NCBI GenBank assembly: GCA_026552835.1
Contig: JAPMTY010000041.1
Coordinates: forward strand, 1-12,570
Length of the DNA stretch: 12,570 nt
Direction: 5' to 3'
DNA from: Candidatus Methanoperedens sp.
GTDB taxonomy: Archaea; Halobacteriota; Methanosarcinia; Methanosarcinales; Methanoperedenaceae
A model generated the notes under the pieces. It did not search any database and was not told the origin of the DNA. It saw only the letters and a program-made list of their open reading frames with translations. Made by a program: the position numbers and the translations under genes. Below are positions 1 through 7,979 of the stretch, piece after piece (the first letter of the stretch is position 1; each line of letters starts with the position of its first letter).

Positions 1-170
1 ACCACGCCGTCCATGCACCTGACACGAAGCTTGTTCGCTCCAAGCAGGCTTTCAACTGTGCCAAGCACTTCTCCTGCTTTTTTCTGCGGCAGGCGAACTC
101 TTGTAAATTCTTCCGGCTGCTGGTTGCTATTATCTCGCTTATACAGTATTAACACCTCTATTAATAACAT
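1..170 (-). CDS. eif1A: Translation initiation factor aIF1A, N-terminal part (cut by window edge)
   Basis: Archaeal aIF1A is the IF1/eIF1A-type OB-fold factor that binds the small ribosomal subunit A site and supports start-codon selection. The minus strand gives an open frame of 56 codons running off the left edge. It contains TRVRLPQKKAGEVLG followed by VESLLGANKLRVRCMDGV, the conserved start of the aIF1A OB fold (family members are about 100 residues). The C-terminal half lies outside the window. The start is uncertain: ATG at 170, GTG at 155, or CTG at 146. The last sits 6 nt after a GAGGTG ribosome-binding-like sequence. A TATA-like ACATATAAT at about 182-190 would start transcription near 160, which argues against the ATG. 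The gene diverges from kae1-bud32. Family identity is strong; the exact start is not. Confidence 0.85.
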   Translation of the reverse strand, partial: MLLIEVLILYKRDNSNQQPEEFTRVRLPQKKAGEVLGTVESLLGANKLRVRCMDGV

Positions 171-180
171 TATAGACCCG

Positions 181-191
181 ATTATATGTAA
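181..191 (-). promoter_or_regulatory. TATA-like box for the aIF1A gene
   Basis: Read on the minus strand this is TACATATAAT. Its centre lies near 186, so transcription would be expected to begin close to 160. That is downstream of the ATG at 170 and just upstream of the GAGGTG motif. Inferred from the usual archaeal spacing of about 25 nt. Confidence 0.45.
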
Positions 192-245
192 AGGTTACTG
201 ATAATTATTAATAAACAATAAAAAAAATTAATACAATTATCCGAT

Positions 246-256
246 ACTTATTTTAG
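246..256 (+). promoter_or_regulatory. Probable TATA box of kae1-bud32
   Basis: CTTATTTTAG lies in an AT-rich intergenic stretch, centred about 33 nt before the ATG at 285. Archaeal spacing predicts a start near 277 and a leader of only a few nucleotides. This agrees with the lack of a good ribosome-binding site directly before the ATG. A three-codon ORF (ATG AAG GCA TAA, 268-279) would then be largely outside the transcript. Confidence 0.4.
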
Positions 257-284
257 AATCCAATTTAATGAAGGCATAAGAATA

Positions 285-1874
285 ATGTCTGGAATTTCAA
301 TTCTTGGTATTGAGGGGACAGCCTGGAACCTGAGCGCAGCAATTGTTGATGAAAATGATGTAATATCAGAAACAACCGCCACATACCGCCCTGTTTCGGG
401 AGGCATCCATCCGCGTGAGGCGGCGCAGCATCATGCAATTCACATTGCAGAAGTTGTAAGCGAGACCCTGAAAAAAGGAGGACGGAATATCAATGCGGTG
501 GCATTTTCACAGGGACCGGGGCTTGGACCGTGTCTTCGCACGGTTGCAACGGCTGCCAGAGCTCTTTCATTATCTCTTGATGTTCCACTAATCGGCGTGA
601 ACCATTGCATAGCGCATATCGAAGTAGGAAGATGGAAAACACCAGCAAAAGACCCGGTCACACTTTATGTGAGCGGAGCGAACTCGCAGGTTCTGGCATA
701 CAGGAAAGGCTCATACAGGGTATTCGGGGAAACGCTTGATATAGGCATAGGGAATGCGCTTGATAAGTTCGCGCGGTCTGTCAGCTTAGCGCATCCCGGA
801 GGACCAAAAGTCGAAGAACTTGCAAAGCAGGCGGCGCAGTATATTGCGCTTCCATATACTGTTAAAGGCATGGATTTTTCATTTTCAGGGTTAACAACAG
901 CGGCACAGGAATCTGCAAAAAAATTCCCTTTGCCGGATGTCTGTCATTCATTGCAGGAAACAGCTTTTGCAATGCTTGTAGAAGTCACAGAACGCGCCAT
1001 AGCGCATACGGGAAAACGTGAAGTCCTGCTCGCTGGGGGCGTAGGTGCCAATTCGAGATTGCGGGAGATGCTTACGATAATGTGCAAAGACAGGGGGATT
1101 GATTTTTATGTCCCCGAAAAGCGGTTCATGGGCGATAACGGCGCAATGATAGCATATCTGGGACTGCTGATGTATAAATCAGGATACAGTACTTCGATCG
1201 CAGAATCAAAGGTCAATCCCAACTTCAGACCCGATGAGGAAAAAGTCAGGTGGATCCCCAAAGAATTTGATATGTTCCGGGAAGAAGAAAATAAAGATCA
1301 CGGGAAGATCGCAAGCGGCGCCGAGGCTGTTATAACTCTTGATGGAAATACGATCACAAAGACAAGGGTATCGAAACGCTACCGAATAAAGGAAATAGAT
1401 GATACCATACGCAGGGAAAGGACACGTTATGAGGCCAGGTTGATCTCTGAGGCGCGTCGATGCGGTGTCCCAACGCCGATAATAAAGGATGTTAGTGATT
1501 TTGATATTAAAATGGAATATATCGAAGGAACTGCTCTTAAGAAAATAATTACACCAGACCTTTGCGAAAAAACCGGGGAACTGATAGGGCGGCTGCATTC
1601 GTGCGGAATAATCCATGGCGACCTGACCACTTCGAATATTTTATCCAAAGAAGGCAAACTCTATCTCATTGATTTCGGGCTTTCCTATCTTGATAAGACG
1701 GTGGAAGCGCGAGGTGTGGATGTGCATGTGCTTTTGCAGACATTTGAGAGTACACATGAGAACCATGAGGGGCTTATTGAGGCGTTTAAGAAAGGGTATG
1801 CATTGACATTTGGGGGTGCGAATGAGGTTTTCGATAGGGAAAAAGAGATCGGGTCAAGAGGGAGATATGCATGA
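285..1874 (+). CDS. kae1-bud32: KEOPS t6A-modification protein: Kae1-Bud32 fusion
   Basis: This 529-residue protein fuses the threonylcarbamoyl transferase Kae1 to the small atypical kinase/ATPase Bud32. Together they form the catalytic core of KEOPS, which makes N6-threonylcarbamoyladenosine at position 37 of ANN-decoding tRNAs. Kae1 spans about 1-325: LGIEGTAWNLSAA at 7-19, metal-binding His107 and His111 in NHCIAH, nucleotide-loop YVSGANSQ at 128-135, and GDNG with Asp284 at 283-286. Bud32 spans about 340-529: GAEAVI at 345-350, the likely ATP-binding Lys359, catalytic-loop HGDLTTSNIL at 444-453 and metal-binding DFG at 463-465. It ends in the conserved RGRYA tail. Both halves look intact and the length is normal for the archaeal fusion. 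ArcS, another tRNA-modification gene, converges downstream, but separate promoters make an operon impossible. The enzyme is cytosolic. Confidence 0.97.
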   Translation: MSGISILGIEGTAWNLSAAIVDENDVISETTATYRPVSGGIHPREAAQHHAIHIAEVVSETLKKGGRNINAVAFSQGPGLGPCLRTVATAARALSLSLDVPLIGVNHCIAHIEVGRWKTPAKDPVTLYVSGANSQVLAYRKGSYRVFGETLDIGIGNALDKFARSVSLAHPGGPKVEELAKQAAQYIALPYTVKGMDFSFSGLTTAAQESAKKFPLPDVCHSLQETAFAMLVEVTERAIAHTGKREVLLAGGVGANSRLREMLTIMCKDRGIDFYVPEKRFMGDNGAMIAYLGLLMYKSGYSTSIAESKVNPNFRPDEEKVRWIPKEFDMFREEENKDHGKIASGAEAVITLDGNTITKTRVSKRYRIKEIDDTIRRERTRYEARLISEARRCGVPTPIIKDVSDFDIKMEYIEGTALKKIITPDLCEKTGELIGRLHSCGIIHGDLTTSNILSKEGKLYLIDFGLSYLDKTVEARGVDVHVLLQTFESTHENHEGLIEAFKKGYALTFGGANEVFDREKEIGSRGRYA

Positions 1875-1899
1875 TAGTTGGGTATTGGTCTTCATAGAA

Positions 1900-1935
1900 C
1901 ACGGATTGCGCGGATGACACGGATATTCACAGATC
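1900..1935. repeat. Four imperfect 9-nt tandem units, CACGGATTG-like
   Basis: The units are CACGGATTG, CGCGGATGA, CACGGATAT and TCACAGATC. They share a CGGAT core at 9-nt spacing and lie between the convergent ends of kae1-bud32 and arcS. Such GGAT-rich periodic strings resemble dispersed intergenic sequences seen in other prokaryotic genomes, but I cannot assign a function. The repeat is too short and imperfect to support more than that. Confidence 0.5.
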
Positions 1936-1942
1936 TGCTGTC

Positions 1943-3742
1943 CTAGATATTCTTCGAATGCCTCAACTCCACAGCCATGCCCTTCCCGCATTCTTTCATT
2001 TCCCATCCACTCATATTGGATCGCCCAACTCCTATGAATTTTTCACCAACAACTATCACTTCATCACCCGGACGGATCTGGGGGTCTGCTTCGAGCACTC
2101 CAGGCGCAAGGATGCTGCTGTGGGGAATGAAATCTCCCACCTTGACTTTATAAAAAGGATGATCCCGAAGTCTAATCGCACCATCAACAGTCAGGGCAAG
2201 AGTGCCATATTGGGGGATCAATGTTGCAAGCTGCTGCCTTCCCGCAAATAACTGGAATTTGGGAAATGGCGCCTTTATGAGTGCATCTTCGGGAACAAGT
2301 ATTTCTCCTGCGCTTTTCCCGAACTGGTAATCTGCAATTGCCCGCATCATGTCAAGTTTTCCCTGCTCTGATGTTCGTTTTTTGGCGCTTTCAAACCCTG
2401 AAACAGTATTCCTGAGTAAATCAAGAGATTCATATGAAGTAACTCCCTCATCTGCGGTATAAATAAAATTAAGTCCAAGCTCACTTGCTACGGATTCGCA
2501 TATTTCCTTGTATGCACCGTGGACATGTGCAATGATATTCTTATAATTGTTTTTTTGAAGATACTGGCGCAGGCACCCGCCCACCCAGGCTTTTTCTTCA
2601 AGATCCCAGTGGCCTGTTACCGGCGTATCGTAATGCGCGGCAGGATACGTTAATTCAAGTTCTCGCGGGACAACGCCCATGGGGGAGGTAATTATCACCT
2701 CGTGGACAAACCTCCGGTATTTTCCAAGAGCGTTGATGAATTTCTGGTGCGATAGCGATATCGAATATGGCTTTTTTGCAGAGCATGGCAGGAGCACAAG
2801 TGTATCAAGTTCAGGCGCAGTATAACGATCCAGTATACGCTGCTCGAATCTTCGTATCTCCACCCTGTTAAGCGATTCCGAGGTATTTGCATAAAGCGTA
2901 TTTGACCTTAAGATCGGAGTCCTTTTTTCAAGAAAATCATACTGGGCATCCATAAGGCGAAGCGTAGCCGTGAGCCAGGGGCGTGCCCTGCACTGGCGCT
3001 CAACATATTCGCGAAGACTGCCATTCCTTATTTGCTCACGGACGGCACGTAGTTCTTCACCAAGCTTACTCGAATTATGCTGTGCAAGCAATTTTGCGCG
3101 CTTTTTTTTGGGCAATTTGAGCAAATCTTGGGGTGTTATCGAGGTGCATTCATTACACGCACATGGGAATTCATGCAGCCTGTCAAGGTGGAATTCACCG
3201 GAATTTGTAAGATAAATATCCTGGTATCCTTTGATAACAGGCAGGGTATCATCGACCAGATCCACCCCAAGATAGAGAAGCATCGCAAGGTTTTCAGGAG
3301 TTGCAAGGGCGGGTGCATATAGAAGCGCATCTGCGCGGGTATTTTCTTTGAGCCGTATTATTGAATCTACAACCTCCCGCGCCCGGTTCTCAAGCTGCTT
3401 TGCCGCGCCCAGGATGTAGAGTTCCGACTCCGGGTATTCGTTTGTGAAAGGATGAACCACAAGACCTGTATGTGCCCATTTCGGATGTCCATTTGATCCA
3501 TCGAGGTCTTTGATGATTTCTTCTCTTGTTTGAAGTGGCAGTGATATGTGAGGTAAAATTATTATTTTTTTTGCGTCAGGTTCGATATCCAATCCCTTTT
3601 TCCAGGGAGAGCCGGAATCGACTATCAGGCAATCAATATCGTGAAGATCTATGATAGCCGGGGTTGAAAGTTCTTTTTCCAGGACGAGTTTGCCTAACCT
3701 TGCTGCAGCATCGCGATGTGTGATTTCAAATATTTTGCTCAT
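1943..3742 (-). CDS. arcS: Archaeosine synthase alpha subunit ArcS (TgtA2)
   Basis: ArcS acts after the archaeal transglycosylase has placed preQ0 at position 15 of tRNA. It attaches lysine to the preQ0 nitrile, and a radical-SAM partner (RaSEA), where present, releases archaeosine. The 599-residue protein has the TGT-family zinc site intact as Cys194-x-Cys196-x2-Cys199-x22-His222. It also has the ArcS signature PCSAKKPYSISLSH at 319-332. Its C-terminal PUA RNA-binding domain runs from about 513 to 592, with GAIRL, HSSILAPGVLEAD and a GDEVIVV strand. The ATG at 3742 follows a TATA-like TTTAAATA (minus strand, about 3778-3785) at a distance giving a leader of roughly 10-15 nt. No frameshift is seen. 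The PCS signature makes ArcS much more likely than the transglycosylase TgtA itself. Confidence 0.93.
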   Translation of the reverse strand: MSKIFEITHRDAAARLGKLVLEKELSTPAIIDLHDIDCLIVDSGSPWKKGLDIEPDAKKIIILPHISLPLQTREEIIKDLDGSNGHPKWAHTGLVVHPFTNEYPESELYILGAAKQLENRAREVVDSIIRLKENTRADALLYAPALATPENLAMLLYLGVDLVDDTLPVIKGYQDIYLTNSGEFHLDRLHEFPCACNECTSITPQDLLKLPKKKRAKLLAQHNSSKLGEELRAVREQIRNGSLREYVERQCRARPWLTATLRLMDAQYDFLEKRTPILRSNTLYANTSESLNRVEIRRFEQRILDRYTAPELDTLVLLPCSAKKPYSISLSHQKFINALGKYRRFVHEVIITSPMGVVPRELELTYPAAHYDTPVTGHWDLEEKAWVGGCLRQYLQKNNYKNIIAHVHGAYKEICESVASELGLNFIYTADEGVTSYESLDLLRNTVSGFESAKKRTSEQGKLDMMRAIADYQFGKSAGEILVPEDALIKAPFPKFQLFAGRQQLATLIPQYGTLALTVDGAIRLRDHPFYKVKVGDFIPHSSILAPGVLEADPQIRPGDEVIVVGEKFIGVGRSNMSGWEMKECGKGMAVELRHSKNI

Positions 3743-3777
3743 ATTCTTATTTTCAGCTGTTTAACGTGAGAGCTTTA

Positions 3778-3786
3778 TTTAAATAT
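3778..3786 (-). promoter_or_regulatory. Probable TATA box of arcS
   Basis: The minus strand reads ATTTAAATA here, centred about 40 nt upstream of the arcS ATG at 3742. Transcription would begin near 3756. It is part of a compact divergent promoter region shared with the DUF1699-like gene. Confidence 0.45.
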
Positions 3787-3798
3787 GAGCTAAAGTAA

Positions 3799-3809
3799 AA
3801 AATATAAAT
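3799..3809 (+). promoter_or_regulatory. TATA box of the DUF1699-like gene
   Basis: AAAATATAAAT lies about 30 nt before the ATG at 3835. The expected transcription start is 3829-3832, so the mRNA would be leaderless or nearly so. There is no Shine-Dalgarno-like sequence before this ATG, which fits. Confidence 0.55.
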
Positions 3810-3834
3810 AGTAGAAATCACCATAAAGAATATT

Positions 3835-4116
3835 ATGAAAGTTGTGTTCAGAATTATTGGCTCCGAAGAAGACCTCAAGGACATTGATGGAAAAGAAGAA
3901 AATGTGCATTTTTGTTTCAGGCCATCTGAAAAAAATATATTTGAGCTTGTTTCAAAAGCTACAAAATTAAAACGAATACAGCTACCATCGTCCTACCAGA
4001 AAACAATTTCAAACACGACAAAAACGCTTTTAAAAATGAAAAATATAAAACTTGTAATTGGTGATATCTGGGGCCACAGGACAGACATAGACCGATTTGC
4101 AGAGATTGAAGTTTAA
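3835..4116 (+). CDS. DUF1699-like archaeal protein of unknown function
   Basis: This 93-residue soluble protein resembles the archaeal DUF1699 family (PF08004), which is common in Methanosarcinales. The recognition rests on memory of the family pattern, not a search. Supporting stretches are VHFCFRPSEKNIFELV at 24-39, KLKRIQLPSSYQKTIS at 44-59 and IGDIWGHRTDI at 75-85. These correspond to the conserved RPS, QIP-S-Y and GD-WGHR-DI blocks. There are no transmembrane segments, no signal peptide and only one cysteine, so a metal or redox role is not suggested. The ATG is supported by a TATA box 30 nt upstream. The gene ends 20 nt from the convergent methyltransferase gene. Function is unknown. 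Confidence 0.8.
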   Translation: MKVVFRIIGSEEDLKDIDGKEENVHFCFRPSEKNIFELVSKATKLKRIQLPSSYQKTISNTTKTLLKMKNIKLVIGDIWGHRTDIDRFAEIEV

Positions 4117-4136
4117 ATCTTTAACGGGGGTTTAAA

Positions 4137-4724
4137 TCATTTTCTGGTCATAGTGCCAACTATTACCAGAAGTTCTTCAAAATTGTATCTTTCTTTACTT
4201 TTTTCTTCCACATTATAACCAAGTGAGTCCATCCTGGATTTTACTTCTTCTATTCCTGTGAAGGATGATACCAGCATCAGGATCCGTCCATTTTCCACAA
4301 GGTGATCACAGGCTTCCTCAAGGAACCGGTTAATGATCTGTCTTCCATCATTTCCGCCATCCAGCGCAGCGTTGATCCAATCACCCGTTCTTTCCTCATC
4401 CTTTGTTGGGAGATACGGCGGATTGAAAATTATTATATCAAATTTTCCTTTGATGCAGCTTAGCAAGTCCCCTATGATCGCATCCACTCCGTTTTCTTTT
4501 GTGCATTTTGCTGCATGCGGATTAATATCTATCCCGGTTATCAATGCCTGTGTATTATTCTGGATGACTGCTGAAATTATCCCGGTTCCGCATCCGACTT
4601 CCAGTATCTTTTCCGAATTTTGTATTATCGACAAAGCAGCCTGGGCCAGTAAAAAGGAATCTTCGCAAGGCTCATAAACGTCGGGAGCTATTTTTATGTT
4701 GGTGTTTTTAAAGTGAATATCCAT
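4137..4724 (-). CDS. HemK/Mtq2-type N5-glutamine methyltransferase
   Basis: This 195-residue class I S-adenosylmethionine methyltransferase belongs to the HemK/Mtq2 family. In archaea and eukaryotes these modify the GGQ glutamine of release factor aRF1/eRF1, usually with a Trm112 partner. Visible motifs are VYEPCEDSFLL at 17-27 (typical of the Mtq2 branch), the SAM loop EVGCGTGI at 42-49, acidic Asp66 in GIDINPHA, and the catalytic NPPYLP at 101-106. It lacks the N-terminal substrate domain of bacterial PrmC, as expected for the archaeal short form. The target aRF1 is inferred from the family. The ATG at 4724 lies about 50 nt from a TATA-like ATTATATTTA (minus strand, 4771-4780). The gene diverges from the cdh operon and converges with the DUF1699-like gene. 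Confidence 0.9.
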   Translation of the reverse strand: MDIHFKNTNIKIAPDVYEPCEDSFLLAQAALSIIQNSEKILEVGCGTGIISAVIQNNTQALITGIDINPHAAKCTKENGVDAIIGDLLSCIKGKFDIIIFNPPYLPTKDEERTGDWINAALDGGNDGRQIINRFLEEACDHLVENGRILMLVSSFTGIEEVKSRMDSLGYNVEEKSKERYNFEELLVIVGTMTRK

Positions 4725-4770
4725 TGGGAAGTTCTGATTGCTTTTTTGAAATCATAACACTAACTGTTTC

Positions 4771-4780
4771 TAAATATAAT
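4771..4780 (-). promoter_or_regulatory. Probable TATA box of the methyltransferase gene
   Basis: ATTATATTTA on the minus strand, with a predicted start near 4750 and a leader of about 25 nt. Just beyond it, TATAATG occurs twice on the plus strand (4775-4781 and 4785-4791). The precise TATA position is therefore uncertain by about 10 nt. Confidence 0.45.
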
Positions 4781-4829
4781 GTATTATAATGATAAAATAC
4801 GAAAACTTTTAAGTACATTTATGTGAATT

Positions 4830-4842
4830 AGGATTTCATCCT
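4830..4842. promoter_or_regulatory. Inverted repeat AGGAT-TTC-ATCCT upstream of the cdh promoter
   Basis: A perfect 5-bp inverted repeat with a 3-nt centre lies 8 nt upstream of the first of two cdh TATA-like boxes. It is followed by a further ATCC. The position suits a regulator binding site, but the repeat is short and chance occurrence is possible. Confidence 0.3.
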
Positions 4843-4850
4843 TATCCAGT

Positions 4851-4890
4851 CATTATATTCAAATAGAATCGAATTGTAATCATTATATAC
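4851..4890 (+). promoter_or_regulatory. Duplicated TATA-like boxes of the cdh operon
   Basis: CATTATATTC (4851-4860) and CATTATATAC (4881-4890) match at 9 of 10 positions and are exactly 30 nt apart. The second would start transcription near 4911 with a leader of about 40 nt. The first would start near 4881 with a leader of about 70 nt. Two start sites or two TBP sites are both possible. Confidence 0.5.
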
Positions 4891-4923
4891 TGCAATGAAG
4901 TGAGGAGAGGAAAAATCCAGTTA

Positions 4924-4953
4924 ATGTTTATAACAATCGGAGATAATAAATGA
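4924..4953 (+). other. Possible 9-codon leader ORF overlapping the cdhA start
   Basis: The frame encodes MFITIGDNK and stops at TGA 4951-4953, overlapping the cdhA ATG as ATGA. A strong GAGGAGAGG lies at 4902-4910, but 13 nt from this ATG, which is longer than ideal. cdhA has its own GGAG at 4939-4942, inside the leader ORF. The overlap could couple translation, but it may be coincidence. Confidence 0.25.
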
Positions 4954-7322
4954 GCGTAAAGAAAGGAAGTTTTGTAATTGAAGGATTGGAGAACGTTCAG
5001 ATAAACATAGGTAAAATCGGTGCAGGAGAAGAACAAATAGCAGAAGGACCTACTCCAAGACCTGAGATAATAAGTCTTCGTAACTGGGATTATCGCATCC
5101 TGGATCGGTATAATCCTGTTTATACCCCAACAAGCGATATGTGCGATATGTGTACATATGGTAAATGTGACCTTACAGGAAATAAGGAAGGAGCATGCGG
5201 TATAGACCTTGAAGGGCAATCGGCACGACAGGCGCTCATGACAAGCATTCAAGGTGCTGCATGCCATTCTGCCCATGGCAGGCATCTTCTCAAATATCTC
5301 ATAAAAAAATACGGGGAGGACTTTAAAATAGACGTCGGGCCCAGCAACCTGCAGGCGCCCCTTACTGAAACCATAATGGGGATACAGCCCAAAACAATTG
5401 GTGATTTCCTTCCTGTTCTTGATTATGTAGAAGAACAGTTAACACAGCTTATGGCTACCACAAATACAGGCCAGGAAGGGGCATCGCGCGACTTTGAATC
5501 AAAAGCCCTTCATGCGGGAATGCTTGATCTTCTCGGCATGGAGGTGGCAGATATAATTCAGATATCGTGCCTGGGATTCCCCAAATCTGATGAAAAGGCT
5601 CCAATGGCCGAGATAGGAATGGGAATTCTTGATCCTAAAAAACCAGTTGTCATATGCGTGGGCCATAATATTGCCGCACCTGCTTATATTCTTGATTTTA
5701 TGGATAAGAACGCGCAATTCGATAAGATAGAGATCGCAGGATTGTGCTGTACAGCCCATGACATGACCCGTTATAACAAATCTGCAAAGATCATTGGTTC
5801 CATGAGTAAGGAACTCAAATATATCAGGTCAGGAATACCCGATGTTCTGGTCACAGATGAACAATGCGTCAGGGCAGATATATTAAAGGAAGCACAGAAA
5901 CTTCATATCCCGGTAATTGCAACAAATGAAAAGATCACATACGGGCTGCCGGACAGGTCAAATGACAATGTAGATGATATTATAGAAGACCTTGTGAGTG
6001 GAAAACAGCCAGGTGTAGTGCTTCTTGATTTTGAAAAGATCGGGGAACTTGTCCCTAAACTTGCAATGAAGATAGGACCTATCAGGAAAGCCAAAGGATT
6101 TACTGCACTTCCTGGTGATGATGAATTTAAGAAACTTGTGGCAAAATGTACAAAATGCCTCCAGTGTACAAGAGATTGCCCGGAGAGCCTGCCAATATCT
6201 GATGCGATGGCGGCCGCTGTAAATGGTGATCTTTCGTTGTTTGAAACACTTCATGATAAATGCGTTGGATGCGGACGATGCGATTACAGTTGCCCTTCTG
6301 ATATCCCTGTATTGAACGTTATTGAGAAGGCTTCACAACGTGTGATAAGAGAAGAGAAAGGTAAAATGAGGATCGGAAGAGGACAGATCGGCGATCCTGA
6401 GATTCGCGAAGAAGGGCGAAACCTTGTCCTTGGAACTACGCCAGGCGTGCTTGCTTTTGTTGGTTGCAGCAACTATCCGGACGGTACAAAAGATGTCTAT
6501 GATATAGTTGAAGAAATGATCCAGCGCAGTTATATTATTATTTCTTCAGGTTGCGCTGCCATGGATATAGGAATGTACAAGGATAAGGAAGGAAAGACAC
6601 TTTATGAGCGCTATCCCGGAAGATTCGTTAAAGGAAATCTCCTGAACACCGGTTCCTGCGTCTCGAATGCACATATTGCTGCAACGACAATTAAAGTTGC
6701 TTCGATATTCGCTGGCAGAAAGACAAAAGGCAATTGGGAAGAGATCGCAGATTACGTCATGAACAGGGTTGGAGCGGTAGGAATAGCATGGGGGGCATAC
6801 TCCCAGAAAGCATTTGCTATAGGAACTGGCTGCAACAGGCTTGGTATCCCAGTAGTTGTCGGGCCTCATGGGACAAAATACAGGCGAGCTTTTATCGGGA
6901 AACCTTATAAGAAAGAAAACTGGAATGTCCTGGACGGAAGGGACGGCTCGGTTGTAAATGTTGAACCTGCGCCAGAGCACTTTATGATAACCGCAGAAAC
7001 TAAAGCTGAAGTTATGCCGCTCCTTGCGAAACTCTGCTTCAGGCCAAGCGATAACAGTCTCGGTCGGGCAATAAAGCTCACGCATTATATTGAACTTAGC
7101 GAGAAATACTTAAACAAAATGCCGGATGACTGGCATATCTATGTGCGAAACGAAGCTGACCTTCCTCTGGCAAAAAAAGAACAACTTATGAAACTCCTTG
7201 AAGAGAAAGGATGGAAGATCGACTGGGAAAAGAAAAAGATAACAGAAGGACCGCTTCGCAAAGTTGATGTTTCTTTCCAGCCTACAAATGTTCCCAGATT
7301 GTGCAAGGAGGCTAAGAAATGA
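4950..7322 (+). CDS. cdhA: Acetyl-CoA decarbonylase/synthase alpha subunit (CO dehydrogenase)
   Basis: CdhA carries the Ni-Fe-S C cluster and interconverts CO and CO2 within the archaeal CODH/ACS complex, using ferredoxin-level electrons. At 790 residues it is near the family's usual size of about 800. Cluster-binding cysteines include Cys65, Cys68, Cys73 and Cys83 near the N terminus. Two ferredoxin-type motifs follow: Cys400-x2-403-x2-406-x3-410 and Cys438-x2-441-x2-444-x3-448. These ferredoxin motifs are characteristic of the archaeal alpha subunit. Likely C-cluster ligands include the VGHN histidine (239) and cysteines in CSN (506), SSGC (535), NTGSC (570) and GTGCNR (628), assigned by family pattern only. 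GGAG at 4939-4942, 7 nt before the ATG, fixes the start. The gene overlaps cdhB by 4 nt, indicating one transcript. Confidence 0.97.
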   Translation: MSVKKGSFVIEGLENVQINIGKIGAGEEQIAEGPTPRPEIISLRNWDYRILDRYNPVYTPTSDMCDMCTYGKCDLTGNKEGACGIDLEGQSARQALMTSIQGAACHSAHGRHLLKYLIKKYGEDFKIDVGPSNLQAPLTETIMGIQPKTIGDFLPVLDYVEEQLTQLMATTNTGQEGASRDFESKALHAGMLDLLGMEVADIIQISCLGFPKSDEKAPMAEIGMGILDPKKPVVICVGHNIAAPAYILDFMDKNAQFDKIEIAGLCCTAHDMTRYNKSAKIIGSMSKELKYIRSGIPDVLVTDEQCVRADILKEAQKLHIPVIATNEKITYGLPDRSNDNVDDIIEDLVSGKQPGVVLLDFEKIGELVPKLAMKIGPIRKAKGFTALPGDDEFKKLVAKCTKCLQCTRDCPESLPISDAMAAAVNGDLSLFETLHDKCVGCGRCDYSCPSDIPVLNVIEKASQRVIREEKGKMRIGRGQIGDPEIREEGRNLVLGTTPGVLAFVGCSNYPDGTKDVYDIVEEMIQRSYIIISSGCAAMDIGMYKDKEGKTLYERYPGRFVKGNLLNTGSCVSNAHIAATTIKVASIFAGRKTKGNWEEIADYVMNRVGAVGIAWGAYSQKAFAIGTGCNRLGIPVVVGPHGTKYRRAFIGKPYKKENWNVLDGRDGSVVNVEPAPEHFMITAETKAEVMPLLAKLCFRPSDNSLGRAIKLTHYIELSEKYLNKMPDDWHIYVRNEADLPLAKKEQLMKLLEEKGWKIDWEKKKITEGPLRKVDVSFQPTNVPRLCKEAKK

Positions 7323-7945
7323 AAGGGAATAACCAGGCTAAGCCAAAGGAAAAGATACCTGAAACCCCAAAACCTGTTATAAAAACTGAAAAACCAGTTG
7401 AAATACAGGAATTGAAGGTCATCGATACAACCCGTCAGGCAGTCCCTTATAACACCGGCAATATCCCCGGCCCGAAAATGGCGCGTGCGGTGATGCCTGC
7501 TGTGCCGGGAAAGATGCTTGCAAAAGCAAAGCGGCCTTTGTTAATTGTGGGTTCTGAAATTGACGATGAAGATGTCCTGGCAAGAGTTGTCACATTGGGT
7601 AAGGCCGGAATTCAGATCGCTTCAGTCGGGGATTCTTATAAATACCTGGCAGATAAGGGACTTGATGCGCATTACGTGAATTTGCATGCTCTTGCTTCAT
7701 ATCTATGTGACCCCGAATGGCCGGGACTTGACGGAAAAGGCGGATATGATCTTGTTGTGTTTTTCGGGATAACATATTATTATGCATCACAGGCAATATC
7801 AGCGCTTAAGAATTTCTCGAATATTAAAGTAATGTCGATAGATAAATACTATCATCCGAATGCGGATATGTCATTTGGAAACCTGAAACAGGATGTGTTC
7901 ATCGCAGCACTTGATGAGGTTATAGCACAGTTACCAAAGAAATAA
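7319..7945 (+). CDS. cdhB: Acetyl-CoA decarbonylase/synthase epsilon subunit
   Basis: CdhB binds CdhA in the alpha2-epsilon2 CO dehydrogenase component. It has a Rossmann-like fold and may assist electron transfer or stability, though its role is not settled. Recognition rests on [12 protein letters not shown] at 68-79, [22 protein letters not shown] near 128-149, KNFSNIK near 163-169, and MSFGNLKQD followed by AALDEVI at the C terminus. The length of 208 exceeds the usual 170 or so. The excess is a lysine-, proline- and glutamate-rich N-terminal segment of about 40 residues that looks disordered. The start is well supported: AAGGAGG at 7305-7311 sits 7 nt before the ATG, which overlaps the cdhA stop as ATGA. 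Translation is therefore probably coupled to cdhA. Confidence 0.95.
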   Translation: MKGNNQAKPKEKIPETPKPVIKTEKPVEIQELKVIDTTRQAVPYNTGNIPGPKMARAVMPAVPGKMLAKAKRPLLIVGSEIDDEDVLARVVTLGKAGIQIASVGDSYKYLADKGLDAHYVNLHALASYLCDPEWPGLDGKGGYDLVVFFGITYYYASQAISALKNFSNIKVMSIDKYYHPNADMSFGNLKQDVFIAALDEVIAQLPKK

Positions 7946-7979
7946 TAGAAGAAGAAAATAATAGAAAAGGACGATAATA

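Noticed and set aside
13..201. Plus-strand 62-codon open frame at the left edge
   Set aside because: It is antisense to the clearly recognisable aIF1A frame.
4111..4138. Repeated GTTTAAATC at the convergent ends of the DUF1699-like and methyltransferase genes
   Set aside because: The 9-nt direct repeat includes coding bases at both gene ends and has a self-complementary TTTAAA core. It is too short to call an element or terminator.
4842..5285. Minus-strand 147-codon open frame over the cdh promoter and cdhA start
   Set aside because: It covers the promoter and is antisense to the conserved CdhA N terminus, with cysteine/isoleucine-rich translation typical of a shadow frame.
6546..7085. Minus-strand 179-codon open frame inside cdhA
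   Set aside because: It lies entirely opposite conserved CdhA sequence and has no recognisable domain or promoter.
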